NCBI RefSeq assembly: GCF_030148435.1
Contig: NZ_JASBTN010000026.1
Location: forward strand, 37,313 to 101,312
Reading direction: 5' to 3'
Length of the DNA: 64,000 nucleotides
Origin: Aliiroseovarius sp.
GTDB lineage: Bacteria > Pseudomonadota > Alphaproteobacteria > Rhodobacterales > Rhodobacteraceae
Shown: positions 1 through 8,489 of the stretch, piece after piece
How the letters are laid out: each line of letters begins with the position of its first letter
Numbering within the stretch: position 1 is the first letter of the stretch
Position numbers and translations under genes: made by a program
The notes under the pieces: generated by a model
Databases searched by the model: none
Seen by the model: only the letters and a program-made list of their open reading frames with translations
What the model was told of the DNA's origin: nothing

Positions 1-475
1 CCATGGCCTCGGCGGCGGCGGTGGCTTCATCGAGCAGCGAGGCGTTGGCAACCTCCAGCCCGGTCATGTCGGAAACCAGGGTCTGGTAGTTCAGGAGCGC
101 TTCGAGGCGGCCCTGCGAAATTTCGGGCTGGTAGGGGGTATAGGCCGTGTACCAGGCCGGGTTCTCGAGGATGTTGCGCAGGATCGGCGCGGGTGTGGTG
201 GTGCCGTAGTAGCCCTGACCGATCAGCGAGGTCAGAACCTTGTTCTTGCCCGCGATTTCTTTCATGTGGAACAGCGCATCGCGTTCGGACATGGCCGGGC
301 CCCAGTCCAGCGCCGCCTTCTGGCGGATCGCGGGTGGCACGGTCGCGTCGATCAGCGCGTCCAGGCTGTCGAAACCGATCACCTTCAGCATCTCGTCCAT
401 TTCCGAGGGCGAGGGGCCGATGTGGCGGCGGTTGGCGAAGTCGTAGGCTTGGTAGGTGGTCAGTTCGAAAGCCAT
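1..475 (-). CDS. gcvP: Glycine dehydrogenase (decarboxylating), P-protein, N-terminal part
   Basis: PLP-dependent P-protein of the glycine cleavage system. It decarboxylates glycine and passes the aminomethyl group to lipoyl-GcvH. Only about the first 158 residues are in the window; the gene runs off the left edge. The N-terminus starts [13 protein letters not shown] and carries the family motif NRRHIGPS, followed by a [14 protein letters not shown] stretch and the [16 protein letters not shown] segment typical of GcvP. The start ATG at 475 follows GAGGA at a good distance. It is the last visible gene of the lpdA-lipA-agcS-gcvT-gcvH-gcvP operon. The PLP lysine lies outside the window. Confidence 0.93.
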   Translation of the reverse strand, partial: MAFELTTYQAYDFANRRHIGPSPSEMDEMLKVIGFDSLDALIDATVPPAIRQKAALDWGPAMSERDALFHMKEIAGKNKVLTSLIGQGYYGTTTPAPILRNILENPAWYTAYTPYQPEISQGRLEALLNYQTLVSDMTGLEVANASLLDEATAAAEAM

Positions 476-503
476 CGTTCGATCCTCATCAGGGCGTGGG
501 AGG

Positions 504-528
504 CCCCGCCAGACGATGCCCGGCGGGG
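504..528 (-). other. Intercistronic hairpin between gcvH and gcvP
   Basis: A perfect 7-bp inverted repeat (504-510 CCCCGCC with 522-528 GGCGGGG) around an 11-nt loop, sitting in the 61-bp gcvH-gcvP gap. There is no T-run, so it is more likely an mRNA-stabilising or attenuating hairpin than a full terminator. Confidence 0.5.
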
Positions 529-536
529 AAGGAAAT

Positions 537-902
537 TCAGCCGATCAGGGCCTTGTAGCCGTCCAGATCCATCAGGTCTTCCAGCTGCGACAGGTCCTTG
601 AGCTTGATCTTGTAGATCCAGGCGTCGCCCTCGGGGGCTTCGTTCAGCGCGCCGGGGGTCTCTTCCAGGGTGCCGTTCACCTCGATCACTTCGCAATCCA
701 GCGGGGCGTAGATTTCGGACGCCGCCTTGACGCTTTCGATCACGCCGATCTCTTCGCCCTTGTCGAATTCGTCGCCTTGGCCATGCTGTTCGACAAAGAC
801 AATCTCGCCCAGCTGGTCGGCGGCGTGCTGGGTGATGCCCAGGGTGGCGGTGTCACCTTCGACGGTGATCCATTCATGTTCTTCGGAGTAATAGGTGGTC
901 AT
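537..902 (-). CDS. gcvH: Glycine cleavage system H protein
   Basis: Lipoyl carrier of the glycine cleavage system, shuttling the aminomethyl group between P, T and L proteins. It is 121 aa, a normal length. The N-terminus has the family [12 protein letters not shown] motif and the lipoylation site is Lys59 in [12 protein letters not shown]. The start ATG at 902 has GGAG eight bases upstream. The gene lies 17 bp after gcvT and before gcvP. Its lipoyl group could be supplied by the lipA gene of the same operon and reoxidised by the operon's own LpdA. Confidence 0.97.
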   Translation of the reverse strand: MTTYYSEEHEWITVEGDTATLGITQHAADQLGEIVFVEQHGQGDEFDKGEEIGVIESVKAASEIYAPLDCEVIEVNGTLEETPGALNEAPEGDAWIYKIKLKDLSQLEDLMDLDGYKALIG

Positions 903-919
903 GATGCTGGCTCCAGGTT

Positions 920-2017
920 TCAGCGTTTGTAGTTCTGTTGGACAAAGGGAAGGGCAACGATTTCAGCCGGTTGTGCCTTGCCGCGGATGATCAGGTTTAC
1001 CTTTTCGCCGGGCGCGCCGTGGCCCTTGGCGACGTAACCCATGGCGACCGGGCCACCGACGGTGGGACCGAAGCCGCCCGAGGTGATCTCGCCGATGGTG
1101 TTGCCTTCGAGGCTCTGCACCTCGACACCGTGACGGGCCGGGGCGCGGCCTTCGGGCTTGATGCCGACCAGTTTCCTGGCAGCACCCTCGGCCAGCTCCC
1201 GCTGGATACGGTCCGCGCCGGGGAAACCGCCCTCTTCCTTGCGACGCTTCTGGATTGCCCAGTTCAGCGAGGCTTCGATCGGCGAGGTGGTGGTGTCGAT
1301 GTCATTGCCATAGAGGCACAGGCCCGCTTCCAGCCGCAGGCTGTCACGCGCGCCCAGACCGGCGGCCTCGCAGTCCTCGTGGGCGAGGAAGGCGCGGGAC
1401 ACTTCGACGGCGCGGTCCTCGGGGATGGAAATCTCATACCCGTCCTCGCCGGTGTAGCCCAGGCGCGAGATCCGGCACTCGGCGCCCAGGATCTCGGCCA
1501 CCGTGGTTTCCATGAATTTCAGCTCCCGCACGGCGGGGCACAGGCTGCCCACGACCTCTTCGGCGGCGGGGCCCTGAACCGCGACCAGCGCGCGGTCGAA
1601 AATCTCGGTCACTTCTACACCGTCCAGGTTGGCCGCCATATGCGGAATGTCCTGGTGACGCATCGAAGCGTTGACGACGACAAAGAAGTGGTCCCCGGCG
1701 TTGGAAACGATCAGGTCGTCCATAATGCCGCCGTCGTCATTGGTGAAGAAACCGTAGCGCGCCTTGCCTTCCTTCAGCGTGGCATAGGCCTGCGGGCAGA
1801 TCGCTTCGAGCTTCTCGCCCACGTTTTCGCCTTTCAGGATCACCTGACCCATGTGGCTGACGTCGAACAGGGCGGCTTTCTCGCGGCACTGTTTGTGCTC
1901 GCCCATGATACCCAGCGGGTACTGGACCGGCATTTCCCAGCCGGCAAAATCCACCATTTTGCCGCCCAGTTCGACATGCAGGTCGTAAAGCGGCGTGCGT
2001 TTGGGTGTGTCGGTCAT
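920..2017 (-). CDS. gcvT: Glycine cleavage system aminomethyltransferase, T protein
   Basis: Transfers the methylene group from aminomethyl-lipoyl-GcvH to tetrahydrofolate and releases ammonia. It is 365 aa, typical for the family. The N-terminus reads TPLYDLHVELGGKMVDFAGWEMPVQY in two family motifs, followed by the DVSHMGQ motif. The GCV_T folate-binding domain covers about residues 10-260 and the GCV_T_C barrel the remainder, ending with ALPFVQQNYKR. The SD AGGAGG lies just upstream of the ATG at 2017. It sits between the AGCS symporter and gcvH in the same direction, after a strong hairpin that may make this a separate transcription segment. Confidence 0.97.
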   Translation of the reverse strand: MTDTPKRTPLYDLHVELGGKMVDFAGWEMPVQYPLGIMGEHKQCREKAALFDVSHMGQVILKGENVGEKLEAICPQAYATLKEGKARYGFFTNDDGGIMDDLIVSNAGDHFFVVVNASMRHQDIPHMAANLDGVEVTEIFDRALVAVQGPAAEEVVGSLCPAVRELKFMETTVAEILGAECRISRLGYTGEDGYEISIPEDRAVEVSRAFLAHEDCEAAGLGARDSLRLEAGLCLYGNDIDTTTSPIEASLNWAIQKRRKEEGGFPGADRIQRELAEGAARKLVGIKPEGRAPARHGVEVQSLEGNTIGEITSGGFGPTVGGPVAMGYVAKGHGAPGEKVNLIIRGKAQPAEIVALPFVQQNYKR

Positions 2018-2061
2018 GTCGGCCTCCTGTGGCGCGATTGTAGCATTTCCTGGTCTTGGGA

Positions 2062-2093
2062 TGTCCGGGGGGCGGCCGACCGCCCCCCGGACA
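2062..2093 (-). terminator. Strong 14-bp hairpin downstream of the AGCS symporter gene
   Basis: A perfect 14-bp stem (2062-2075 with 2080-2093) and a CCGA tetraloop, starting 7 bp after the symporter stop codon. It lacks a U-tract on the minus strand. It could be a terminator, a pause site or a 3'-end stabiliser that separates symporter expression from gcvT expression. Confidence 0.6.
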
Positions 2094-2099
2094 GGTCTG

Positions 2100-3470
2100 T
2101 TATTCGGCCGCCGGGCGGTCCGGTTCGGTGGCCCCGTCCGTGGCGAAGAACTCTTTCGTCACCTTGAAGACGACCGGGCTCAGCAGCGCGAGCGCAATCA
2201 GGTTCGGAATGGCCATCATCGCGTTCAGCGTATCGGCCAGCAGCCAGATGAAGCCCAGGTTCGCGGTCGCGCCCAGCGGCACGGCCACGCACCACAGGAT
2301 GCGGAACGGCACCAGGGATTTGACGCCCAGGAAGAACTCGACGCATTTCTCGCCATAGTAGGACCAGCCCAGGATCGTGGTGAAGGCAAAGACCGACAGC
2401 GAGATGGCGATCAGGTAGCCACCAAAGCCCGGCAGGGTGGTTTCGAAAGCCAGCGAGGTCAGCGCGGCACCGCTCTCACCCGAAGTCCAGGCCCCCGAGG
2501 CGATGATCGCAAGACCGGTGATCGAGCAGACGATGATCGTGTCGATGAAGGTGCCCAGCATGGCGACCAGACCCTGGTTCACCGGACCGGCGGTTTCGGC
2601 GGCAGCGTGAGCGATGGGCGCGGAGCCCAGACCAGCTTCGTTCGAGAACACGCCACGTGCCACACCGAAACGGATCGCGGCCCAGACGGCGGCGCCCGCA
2701 AAACCACCTTCGGCGGCCGAGGGGGTGAAGGCATGGGTAAAGACCAGGTTCAGGGCGTTGCCCAGTTCGCCGGCGTTCAGCAGCAGAACCACCAGACCGA
2801 TCAGGATGTACGAGACAGCCATCAGCGGCACCAGTTTTTCAGCGACGGCACCAATGCGGGTGATACCACCCAGGACAACGCCGCCGGTCAGGACCATCAG
2901 GACCACGCCGGTGCCGATCTCCGGAATACCGAAGTTGGTGTTCAGAACGTCGGCCACACCGTTGGCCTGCACCGTGTTGCCGATACCGAAGGCGGCAATG
3001 GCACCAAAGCCCGCAAAGGCCGGGGCCAGCCAGTACCAGCCCGAACCAAGGCCGTTCTTGATATAGTACATCGGGCCGCCGACATAGTTGCCCAGCTCGT
3101 CCTGCTCGCGATATTTCACCGCACAGACGGCCTCGGCATACTTGGTGGCCATGCCGACAAGGGCGGTCATCCACATCCAGAACAAGGCACCCGGCCCGCC
3201 CAGGAACACGGCCGTGGCGACGCCCGCGATATTGCCGGTGCCGATCGTGGCCGACAGCGAGGTCATCAGCGCCTGGAATGGCGTGATCTGGCCGTCGCCA
3301 TGCGCGGTACGACCGCTCCACAACAGCGAGAACCCTTTACCGATCTTCAGGATCGGCATGAGTTTCAAGCCGATCTGAAGGAACAGCCCGACCCCCAGAA
3401 TCAGGACCAACATCAATGGCCCCCAGACGATCCCGTTGATCCAGCCTACAAAATTTGACAACGCTTCCAT
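2100..3470 (-). CDS. Sodium:alanine/glycine symporter, AGCS family
   Basis: Inner-membrane Na+- or H+-coupled amino-acid symporter (AlsT/DagA/AgcS type) taking up alanine or glycine. It is 456 aa with about eleven hydrophobic segments. Family blocks are visible: SATIGTGNIAGVATA and GGPGALFWMWMTALVGMATKYAE near residues 75-115, KYREQDELGNYVGGPMYYI, and VFSNEAGLGSAPIAHAAAET around 275-290. The SD GGGGAGGAAACC precedes the ATG. Its place between lipA and gcvT suggests glycine is the natural substrate, imported for the cleavage system; that is inference from context, since the family also transports alanine. The C-terminal tail is short and acidic. Confidence 0.9.
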   Translation of the reverse strand: MEALSNFVGWINGIVWGPLMLVLILGVGLFLQIGLKLMPILKIGKGFSLLWSGRTAHGDGQITPFQALMTSLSATIGTGNIAGVATAVFLGGPGALFWMWMTALVGMATKYAEAVCAVKYREQDELGNYVGGPMYYIKNGLGSGWYWLAPAFAGFGAIAAFGIGNTVQANGVADVLNTNFGIPEIGTGVVLMVLTGGVVLGGITRIGAVAEKLVPLMAVSYILIGLVVLLLNAGELGNALNLVFTHAFTPSAAEGGFAGAAVWAAIRFGVARGVFSNEAGLGSAPIAHAAAETAGPVNQGLVAMLGTFIDTIIVCSITGLAIIASGAWTSGESGAALTSLAFETTLPGFGGYLIAISLSVFAFTTILGWSYYGEKCVEFFLGVKSLVPFRILWCVAVPLGATANLGFIWLLADTLNAMMAIPNLIALALLSPVVFKVTKEFFATDGATEPDRPAAE

Positions 3471-3495
3471 GGTTTCCTCCCCTTAGCGTCCTCTG

Positions 3496-4446
3496 TCAGG
3501 CCCGTGCCGCAAGCGCCGCCTGGCGGGCTTGCTTGAGGGCCGCGAAATCTTCGTCCGCGTGGAACGACGACCGCGTCAGCGGCGTGGCCGAGACACCAAG
3601 GAAGCCCTTGGCGCGCGCGGCGCGTTCCAGCGTTTCGAATTCTTCCGGGGTCCAGAACCGGTCCACCGGATGGTGTTTCGGGGTGGGCTGCAGGTACTGG
3701 CCCACGGTCAGAAAATCGACATCTGCGGCGCGCAGGTCGTCCATCACCTGGCGCACTTCCTCCATCGTTTCGCCCAGGCCGACCATCAGGCCGGATTTGG
3801 TGAACAGAGACGGGTTGGCCCGCTTGGCATCGTCCAGCAGACGCAGCGACTGATAGTAACGCGCGCCGGGCCGTACGGTCGGGTATAGACGCGGTACGGT
3901 CTCAAGGTTGTGATTGAACACATCCGGTGCGGCCTCGAACACGGCTTCACCCGCAGAGCCCTTGCCCAGAAAGTCGGGGGTCAGCACCTCGACGGTGGTG
4001 CCCGGGTTCTGGTGGCGCACGGCGCGAATGGTCTGGGCGATGTGCTCTGCCCCACCATCAGCCAGATCGTCACGGTCCACGCTGGTGATCACCACATGGC
4101 GCAGGCCGAGCTTATTCACCGCCTGGGCCACGCGGCCCGGTTCGAACATGTCCAGCGCATCGGGCTTGCCGGTTGTCACGTTGCAGAAGGAACAGCCCCG
4201 CGTGCAGGTCTCGCCCATGATCATCATGGTCGCGTGCTGGTGCGAGAAACACTCGCCGATGTTGGGACAGGCGGCCTCTTCGCAGACGGTCGACAGTTTT
4301 TTGTCGCGCATCAGGCGGCGGGTCTCGTAATACTCAGCCGATTCAATGCGTTTCTTGCGGATCCAGCGCGGCTTGCGGGCAATCACACTGTCAGGCTTGT
4401 GGGCCTTTTCCGGGTGGCGCAGGCGGGGCGGGGTCTGGATGTTCAT
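3496..4446 (-). CDS. lipA: Lipoyl synthase
   Basis: Radical-SAM enzyme inserting two sulfur atoms into protein-bound octanoyl groups to make lipoyl cofactor. It is 316 aa. The auxiliary [4Fe-4S] cluster cysteines are Cys55, Cys60 and Cys66 ([12 protein letters not shown]) and the radical-SAM cluster is CTRGCSFC (Cys81, 85, 88). The C-terminal [10 protein letters not shown] carries the conserved RSS serine motif. It lies 10 bp after lpdA and 25 bp before the AGCS symporter. Being embedded in a glycine cleavage operon couples cofactor supply to GcvH. No lipB is visible in the window. Confidence 0.95.
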   Translation of the reverse strand: MNIQTPPRLRHPEKAHKPDSVIARKPRWIRKKRIESAEYYETRRLMRDKKLSTVCEEAACPNIGECFSHQHATMMIMGETCTRGCSFCNVTTGKPDALDMFEPGRVAQAVNKLGLRHVVITSVDRDDLADGGAEHIAQTIRAVRHQNPGTTVEVLTPDFLGKGSAGEAVFEAAPDVFNHNLETVPRLYPTVRPGARYYQSLRLLDDAKRANPSLFTKSGLMVGLGETMEEVRQVMDDLRAADVDFLTVGQYLQPTPKHHPVDRFWTPEEFETLERAARAKGFLGVSATPLTRSSFHADEDFAALKQARQAALAARA

Positions 4447-4456
4447 GGGCCGGGCC

Positions 4457-5833
4457 TCAGGCGTGCAGGGCGCGGTCGAGCGCGTCCAGGCAGGCTTCCT
4501 TGACCGCTTCGGCCATCGAGGGATGCGCGTGGCAGGCGGCGGCGACCTCGGTGATCGTGGCGCCCTTGGTCATGGCCAGCACCAGCTCGGAAATCAGGTC
4601 GCCCGCATGCGCGCCACAGATATGCGCGCCCAGCAGCTTGCCTTCGGGCGTGGCCAGAACCTTGACCGCACCATCGGTTTCACCCGAGGCACGAGCGCGG
4701 GAGTTGGCCATGAAAGTGAACTTGCCGGTGATATAGTCGACGCCAGCTTCCTTCAGCACCTCTTCGGTCTGCCCGACCGAAGCCACCTCGGGATCGGTAT
4801 AGACCACGCCGGGCACGGTGCCGTAATCGACGTGAGCATCCAGACCGGCGAGGTGCTCGACACAGGCGACGCCATCTTCTTCGGCCTTGTGGGCCAGCAT
4901 CGGACCGGGCACGCAGTCGCCAATGGCATAGATGCCGGGGACAGAGGTGCGGAAGGTTTCATCCACTTCGATGAAGCCACGGGCGTTCACCGCAACACCC
5001 AGAGCCTCCAGCCCCAGACCGCCCAGCACCGGGCGACGGCCGATGGCGACCAGCACCTTGTCGGCCTCAAGGGTTTCTTCGGTGCCCTTGCCGACACGCT
5101 CCATGGTCAGGGTCAGGCCTGCGTCGCCCTTGGAGACCGCCTGCACCGCGCGGCCCAGCTGGAATTTCAACCCGCGCTTGGACAGGGCACGCTGCGCCAG
5201 TTTCGCAATGTCGCCGTCAATGCCCGGCAGGATCCGGTCGAGGTATTCCACGACCGTAACCTTGGCACCCAGCCGCGACCAGACCTGGCCCAGCTCCAGC
5301 CCGATCACGCCCGCGCCGATCACCACGAGGTGCTCAGGCACCGCCTCCAGCGCCAGCGCACCGGTCGAGGACAGCACGTCCCCCTCGTCGATTTCGACAC
5401 CCGGCAGCGGGGTAGGCTCGGAACCGGAGGCGATGAGGATATTGGCGGTCTCGTAGGTGGTTTCACCGACCTTGACCGCACCGGCGGAGGGAATGGTGGC
5501 CCAGCCCTCGATCAGGTCGACACCGTTTTTCTTGAACAGAAAGGCAATGCCCTTGGTCAGGTCGCCAACAACCTTGTCCTTGCGCGCCATCATCGCACCC
5601 AGGTCGAGGCTCGCGCCCTCGACCGATACGCCATGGGCGGCCAGATGCTTCAGCTCGGCATATTTGCCCGAGGAGGTCAGCAGCGCTTTCGACGGGATGC
5701 AGCCCACGTTCAGACATGTGCCACCAAGGCTGCCGCGCCCTTCGACGCAGGCCACTTTCAACCCCAGCTGGGCCGCGCGAATGGCAGCGACATAGCCGCC
5801 GGGTCCGGCACCGATCACAATCAGGTCGTACAT
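4457..5833 (-). CDS. lpdA: Dihydrolipoyl dehydrogenase (L-protein)
   Basis: FAD- and NAD-dependent flavoprotein reoxidising the dihydrolipoyl arm of GcvH. It is 458 aa from the ATG at 5833, chosen because the family N-terminus [17 protein letters not shown] starts there with GAGGA upstream, although the frame is open further up. The redox disulfide is Cys40/Cys45 in [13 protein letters not shown], the NAD-binding GxGxxG is [12 protein letters not shown], and the C-terminal His-Glu pair lies in [15 protein letters not shown]. It is the first gene of the glycine cleavage operon, divergent from the XRE-cupin regulator, which suggests an L-protein dedicated to this system rather than to 2-oxoacid dehydrogenases. 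Confidence 0.95.
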   Translation of the reverse strand: MYDLIVIGAGPGGYVAAIRAAQLGLKVACVEGRGSLGGTCLNVGCIPSKALLTSSGKYAELKHLAAHGVSVEGASLDLGAMMARKDKVVGDLTKGIAFLFKKNGVDLIEGWATIPSAGAVKVGETTYETANILIASGSEPTPLPGVEIDEGDVLSSTGALALEAVPEHLVVIGAGVIGLELGQVWSRLGAKVTVVEYLDRILPGIDGDIAKLAQRALSKRGLKFQLGRAVQAVSKGDAGLTLTMERVGKGTEETLEADKVLVAIGRRPVLGGLGLEALGVAVNARGFIEVDETFRTSVPGIYAIGDCVPGPMLAHKAEEDGVACVEHLAGLDAHVDYGTVPGVVYTDPEVASVGQTEEVLKEAGVDYITGKFTFMANSRARASGETDGAVKVLATPEGKLLGAHICGAHAGDLISELVLAMTKGATITEVAAACHAHPSMAEAVKEACLDALDRALHA

Positions 5834-5855
5834 GCGTTCCTCCTCTATCCCGCCA

Positions 5856-5921
5856 CATTCCATATGTCGCATATAATGGAATATGTTTCCTAAGCGGGAA
5901 TTTGTGTTTCTCATAGGAAAC
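5856..5921. promoter_or_regulatory. Divergent promoter region with two inverted repeats (candidate XRE-cupin operators)
   Basis: The lpdA/XRE intergenic region (5834-6014) is AT-rich against its surroundings. It has ATTCCAT at 5857-5863 repeated inverted at 5876-5882, and a perfect 8-bp inverted repeat GTTTCCTA/TAGGAAAC at 5885-5892 and 5914-5921. The position just upstream of lpdA and about 95 bp from the regulator start fits operators for the neighbouring regulator. Binding is inferred only. Confidence 0.5.
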
Positions 5922-6014
5922 TTTGAGGAAGAATGCAACATTTGTGTGCAATTGGATACTTTGACAGCCACAGGCGGCGGAATTAAGCTTCGGGAGAACA
6001 AGGGAGATTTCAGG

Positions 6015-6629
6015 ATGGAAGTCGAAATCGAAGAGCAGGCCACCCCGTCAGCAGAAGGGGGCGAGGCCCCGGATGGCGAGGTTCTGGGCCGGATGATTCG
6101 CGAGGCCCGCAAATCCAAGAACCTGACCCTGGAGGAAACCGCACAGGCCGCGGGTATCGGCCGCTCGACCCTGTCGAAAATCGAAAACAACCAGACCCGG
6201 CCCAGTTTCGACATCATCCGACGGCTGACCCAGACCCTGGGGCTGGAAACACCACAGCTTTTCGTGCAGGCCCCGCAAAGCAACATTTCAGGCCGGCGCG
6301 ACTTCACCCCGGCCGGTCAGGGCGAGGTCAAGGACACCCCCACCTATCACCACGAACTGCTGTGCAACGAACTCTCCTCCAAGCGTATGCTGCCCTATAT
6401 CTCCACCATTCGGGCACGGGATATCAGCGAGTTCGACAACTGGGTCCGCCATACGGGCGAGGAGTTCATGTTCGTCCTGTCCGGCGAGCTGGTGTTCCAT
6501 TCGGAGCATTACCGCCCGCTGAAAATGCGCGTAGGTGACAGCGTCTATTATGACAGCGGCATGGGCCATTGCTGTACCACGGTCGGGGACGAGGATGCGG
6601 TGGTTCTGTGGATCTCGCTTGATATCTGA
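6015..6629 (+). CDS. XRE-family regulator with C-terminal cupin domain
   Basis: DNA-binding regulator of 204 aa. An acidic N-terminal tail is followed by an XRE helix-turn-helix at about residues 24-80 (LEETAQAAGIGRSTLSKIEN) and a cupin_2 sensor barrel at about 128-200 (HTGEEFMFVLSGELVFHSEHY, then GDSVYYDSGMGHC). The ATG at 6015 was chosen over an upstream in-frame ATG because GGGAGA precedes it and the upstream residues look like leader DNA. It is divergent from the lpdA-gcv operon, so control of glycine catabolism by glycine or a derivative is likely but inferred. A perfect hairpin terminator follows. Confidence 0.9.
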   Translation: MEVEIEEQATPSAEGGEAPDGEVLGRMIREARKSKNLTLEETAQAAGIGRSTLSKIENNQTRPSFDIIRRLTQTLGLETPQLFVQAPQSNISGRRDFTPAGQGEVKDTPTYHHELLCNELSSKRMLPYISTIRARDISEFDNWVRHTGEEFMFVLSGELVFHSEHYRPLKMRVGDSVYYDSGMGHCCTTVGDEDAVVLWISLDI

Positions 6630-6654
6630 GCAAGACCTTCTGACAGAGGAGGCA

Positions 6655-6680
6655 GCGCCCTGCCGGGACTGGCAGGGCGC
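6655..6680 (+). terminator. Hairpin terminator after the XRE-cupin gene
   Basis: A perfect 10-bp stem (6655-6664 with 6671-6680) and a 6-nt loop, 25 bp past the regulator stop. No strong U-tract follows. The rest of the gap up to 6912 separates two convergent genes and I see nothing recognisable in it. Confidence 0.65.
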
Positions 6681-6912
6681 AAGGCGAATTTAGGCTCAGT
6701 AGCTTTGGCGACCGTTACCGGCAGCGGCGCGCTACGCCCATGGCTGCCGCATTCCGTGCAACCTTCCGGACAGAGGAGCTGCCTGGATTGTCGCACCGGG
6801 GACACAAAATTGATCGGCTGAACGGACGTTGCCTTCCGCAGAAAAGAACGTCATCGGGAAATATCTGTTTCATTTGCCCAGGGTTGCAGGTTGGTAGGGT
6901 GCCGGGCGGGCA

Positions 6913-7647
6913 TCACCAACGCGGGTCGTGCAACCCCATGTCGAAACCGCGCGGCATCAGGCCGGATTGAAACCAGGTGACGAAGGTCTCGATCGAAAAG
7001 ACCGGCAGCCCGGTCATACGGCGGATGTCCCGCGCATAGGGCACCATATTGGTGCATTCCAGCACGATAGCGCCGACCTCCGGGTGGTCTGCGACCAGCT
7101 GGCGTGCCGCGTCTTCCAGATCAAGGCGGCAGGCGGCGAAGTCGATCTCGGGGGCGTCCCCCAGGATGTCACGCGTAAAACAGCGCCCCTCGTCGGTGCC
7201 GACGATCGGCGTATCCAGCGGAACCCCGGCGGCGGCCAGGTGTTCCTCGGTCAGCGTGGCCTTCGAAATGGTGATGATCCCCGCCCGCTTTCCTGCGGGC
7301 AGAAGCGTCTGGACCATGGGCACCTGCATCAGCGACGAGGTCGCGACGGGTACGCCCAGCGCTTCCTTCACCTGGTCCTGGATCAGCGCCAAAAAGCCGC
7401 AATTCGTGGTGATCCCGTCGCAGCCCATGCGCACGAGGTCGCGGCCTGCTTCGATGAAGTCATCAACCAGAAGCCGGGGGTCGGCGCGTACAACATTGTC
7501 GGGCGTCGCGCCCCGCACCACGCGGTAATGCACCGGGAAATCCCAGGTCAGCGCATTGCCGATATCGCCGGGAATGCGGGGAAATTGCGTTTCCAGCATC
7601 AGAATGCCGACCGCCGCGCCGTAGACCGTCTTGCCGCCTCTTTGCAT
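6913..7647 (-). CDS. Aspartate/glutamate racemase superfamily protein
   Basis: Cofactor-independent racemase/isomerase fold, 244 aa. The two catalytic cysteines of the family are present: Cys83 in TTNCGFL and Cys198 in LECTNMVPYA. The family includes aspartate, glutamate and hydantoin racemases and arylmalonate decarboxylases; the sequence alone does not say which. It follows the GntR gene by 21 bp in the same direction and faces a ThDP enzyme and a nearby D-amino-acid-dehydrogenase-like gene, which would fit racemisation of an imported amino acid or derivative. The start ATG at 7647 has AAAGGA upstream. Confidence 0.85.
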   Translation of the reverse strand: MQRGGKTVYGAAVGILMLETQFPRIPGDIGNALTWDFPVHYRVVRGATPDNVVRADPRLLVDDFIEAGRDLVRMGCDGITTNCGFLALIQDQVKEALGVPVATSSLMQVPMVQTLLPAGKRAGIITISKATLTEEHLAAAGVPLDTPIVGTDEGRCFTRDILGDAPEIDFAACRLDLEDAARQLVADHPEVGAIVLECTNMVPYARDIRRMTGLPVFSIETFVTWFQSGLMPRGFDMGLHDPRW

Positions 7648-7668
7648 GGGTGTCCTTTCCTGCCCGCC

Positions 7669-8358
7669 TCAGTCCACGGGAACATAGAGTTGCGAATAGG
7701 CGATGCGAACCGCCTCGGTGGCCTCTTCCTGACGTCGCGTGATATGGGCTCGCATGGCCTTGTCGGCTGCGGCGGTGTCGCGGGCCATTAGGGCCGACAG
7801 GATTGCCCGATGTGCTTCCAACGAGTTGCCCTGCCCTCCCTCGACCCGTTCGCGCATGCGCTGAAGGTCGATCAGGCGCACATAGCGGATGCGGTCATTG
7901 AGGTTTCGCAGCATACGCACCAGCTCACCATTTCCCGACAGGGTGATGAGGCGCATGTGGAAATCCTCGTCCATCGCCAACAGCTCATTGGGGTCCGAAC
8001 AGGCCGCATACCGTGGCTCGACCTCGTCCAGATGGCGCGCAAGATCGTCAAGCAGAGCATCGCCGACACGGCCACAGGCCAGGCGCAGCCCCTCGCATTC
8101 GATCGCCACCCGGGCCTCGTAAAGCTCAAGGATGCGTGCAGGGGTCAGAGGGCGGCAGAAGAAGCCGCGTCCGCTCTGAAAGGTCAGGAAGCCCTCGGCG
8201 GTGAGGCGATTGAGCGCCTCGCGCATCGGAGTGCGGCTGGCGCCCAGCCGGGTGGCCAGCTCGCTTTCATTGATGCGCTCGTCCGGCTTGAAGGCGAAAT
8301 CCGCCGCCATCTCACGCAGCTGGCGATAAAGCCTGTCGACATTGCTTGCGGATTTCAT
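7669..8358 (-). CDS. GntR-family transcriptional regulator (FCD domain)
   Basis: 229 aa from the ATG at 8358 (AGGGAA upstream). The N-terminal winged HTH covers about residues 15-75, with the hallmark INESELATRLGASRTPMREALNRL. It is followed by an all-helical FCD ligand domain of about 140 residues with the ELYEARVAIE and EDFHMRLITLSGN elements that carry the metal/ligand-binding Asp and His. Frame upstream of 8358 is open but not conserved in look. It is co-directional with the racemase and divergent from the ThDP enzyme, so it probably controls both from the shared intergenic region. Confidence 0.9.
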   Translation of the reverse strand: MKSASNVDRLYRQLREMAADFAFKPDERINESELATRLGASRTPMREALNRLTAEGFLTFQSGRGFFCRPLTPARILELYEARVAIECEGLRLACGRVGDALLDDLARHLDEVEPRYAACSDPNELLAMDEDFHMRLITLSGNGELVRMLRNLNDRIRYVRLIDLQRMRERVEGGQGNSLEAHRAILSALMARDTAAADKAMRAHITRRQEEATEAVRIAYSQLYVPVD

Positions 8359-8405
8359 GGCCGGTTTCCCTGTTTGAGTCCCGGTCAAACTATCGGCTCT
8401 TTCTT

Positions 8406-8435
8406 TTGTGCGCAAGTCGTCATACAAAGCTGTAT
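8406..8435. promoter_or_regulatory. Divergent GntR/ThDP-enzyme promoter with inverted repeat
   Basis: Within the 131-bp divergent region there is a 5-4-5 inverted repeat, ATACA-aagc-TGTAT (8422-8435), next to a near-palindromic TTGTGCGCAA (8406-8415). FadR-type GntR operators often contain TGTATACA-like halves, so this is a candidate site for the adjacent regulator. Confidence 0.4.
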
Positions 8436-8489
8436 TCAATTTGGTGTGCGATTCTGCCGCGCACCGTTTCTGCGATGGGAGACACGGCG

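Noticed and set aside
2018..2099. Glycine riboswitch before gcvT
   Set aside because: The 82-bp gap is too short for a tandem glycine aptamer and consists mainly of the 14-bp hairpin.
938..3458. Long open frames antisense to gcvT and the AGCS symporter
   Set aside because: They mirror high-GC codon bias of the real genes, have no family motifs and no SD.
5834..6307. Longer lpdA start reading through the divergent promoter into the XRE gene
   Set aside because: The canonical L-protein N-terminus and SD are at 5833.
6630..6912. Possible tRNA or small RNA after the XRE-cupin gene
   Set aside because: No cloverleaf or T-loop consensus could be found; only the terminator hairpin stands out.
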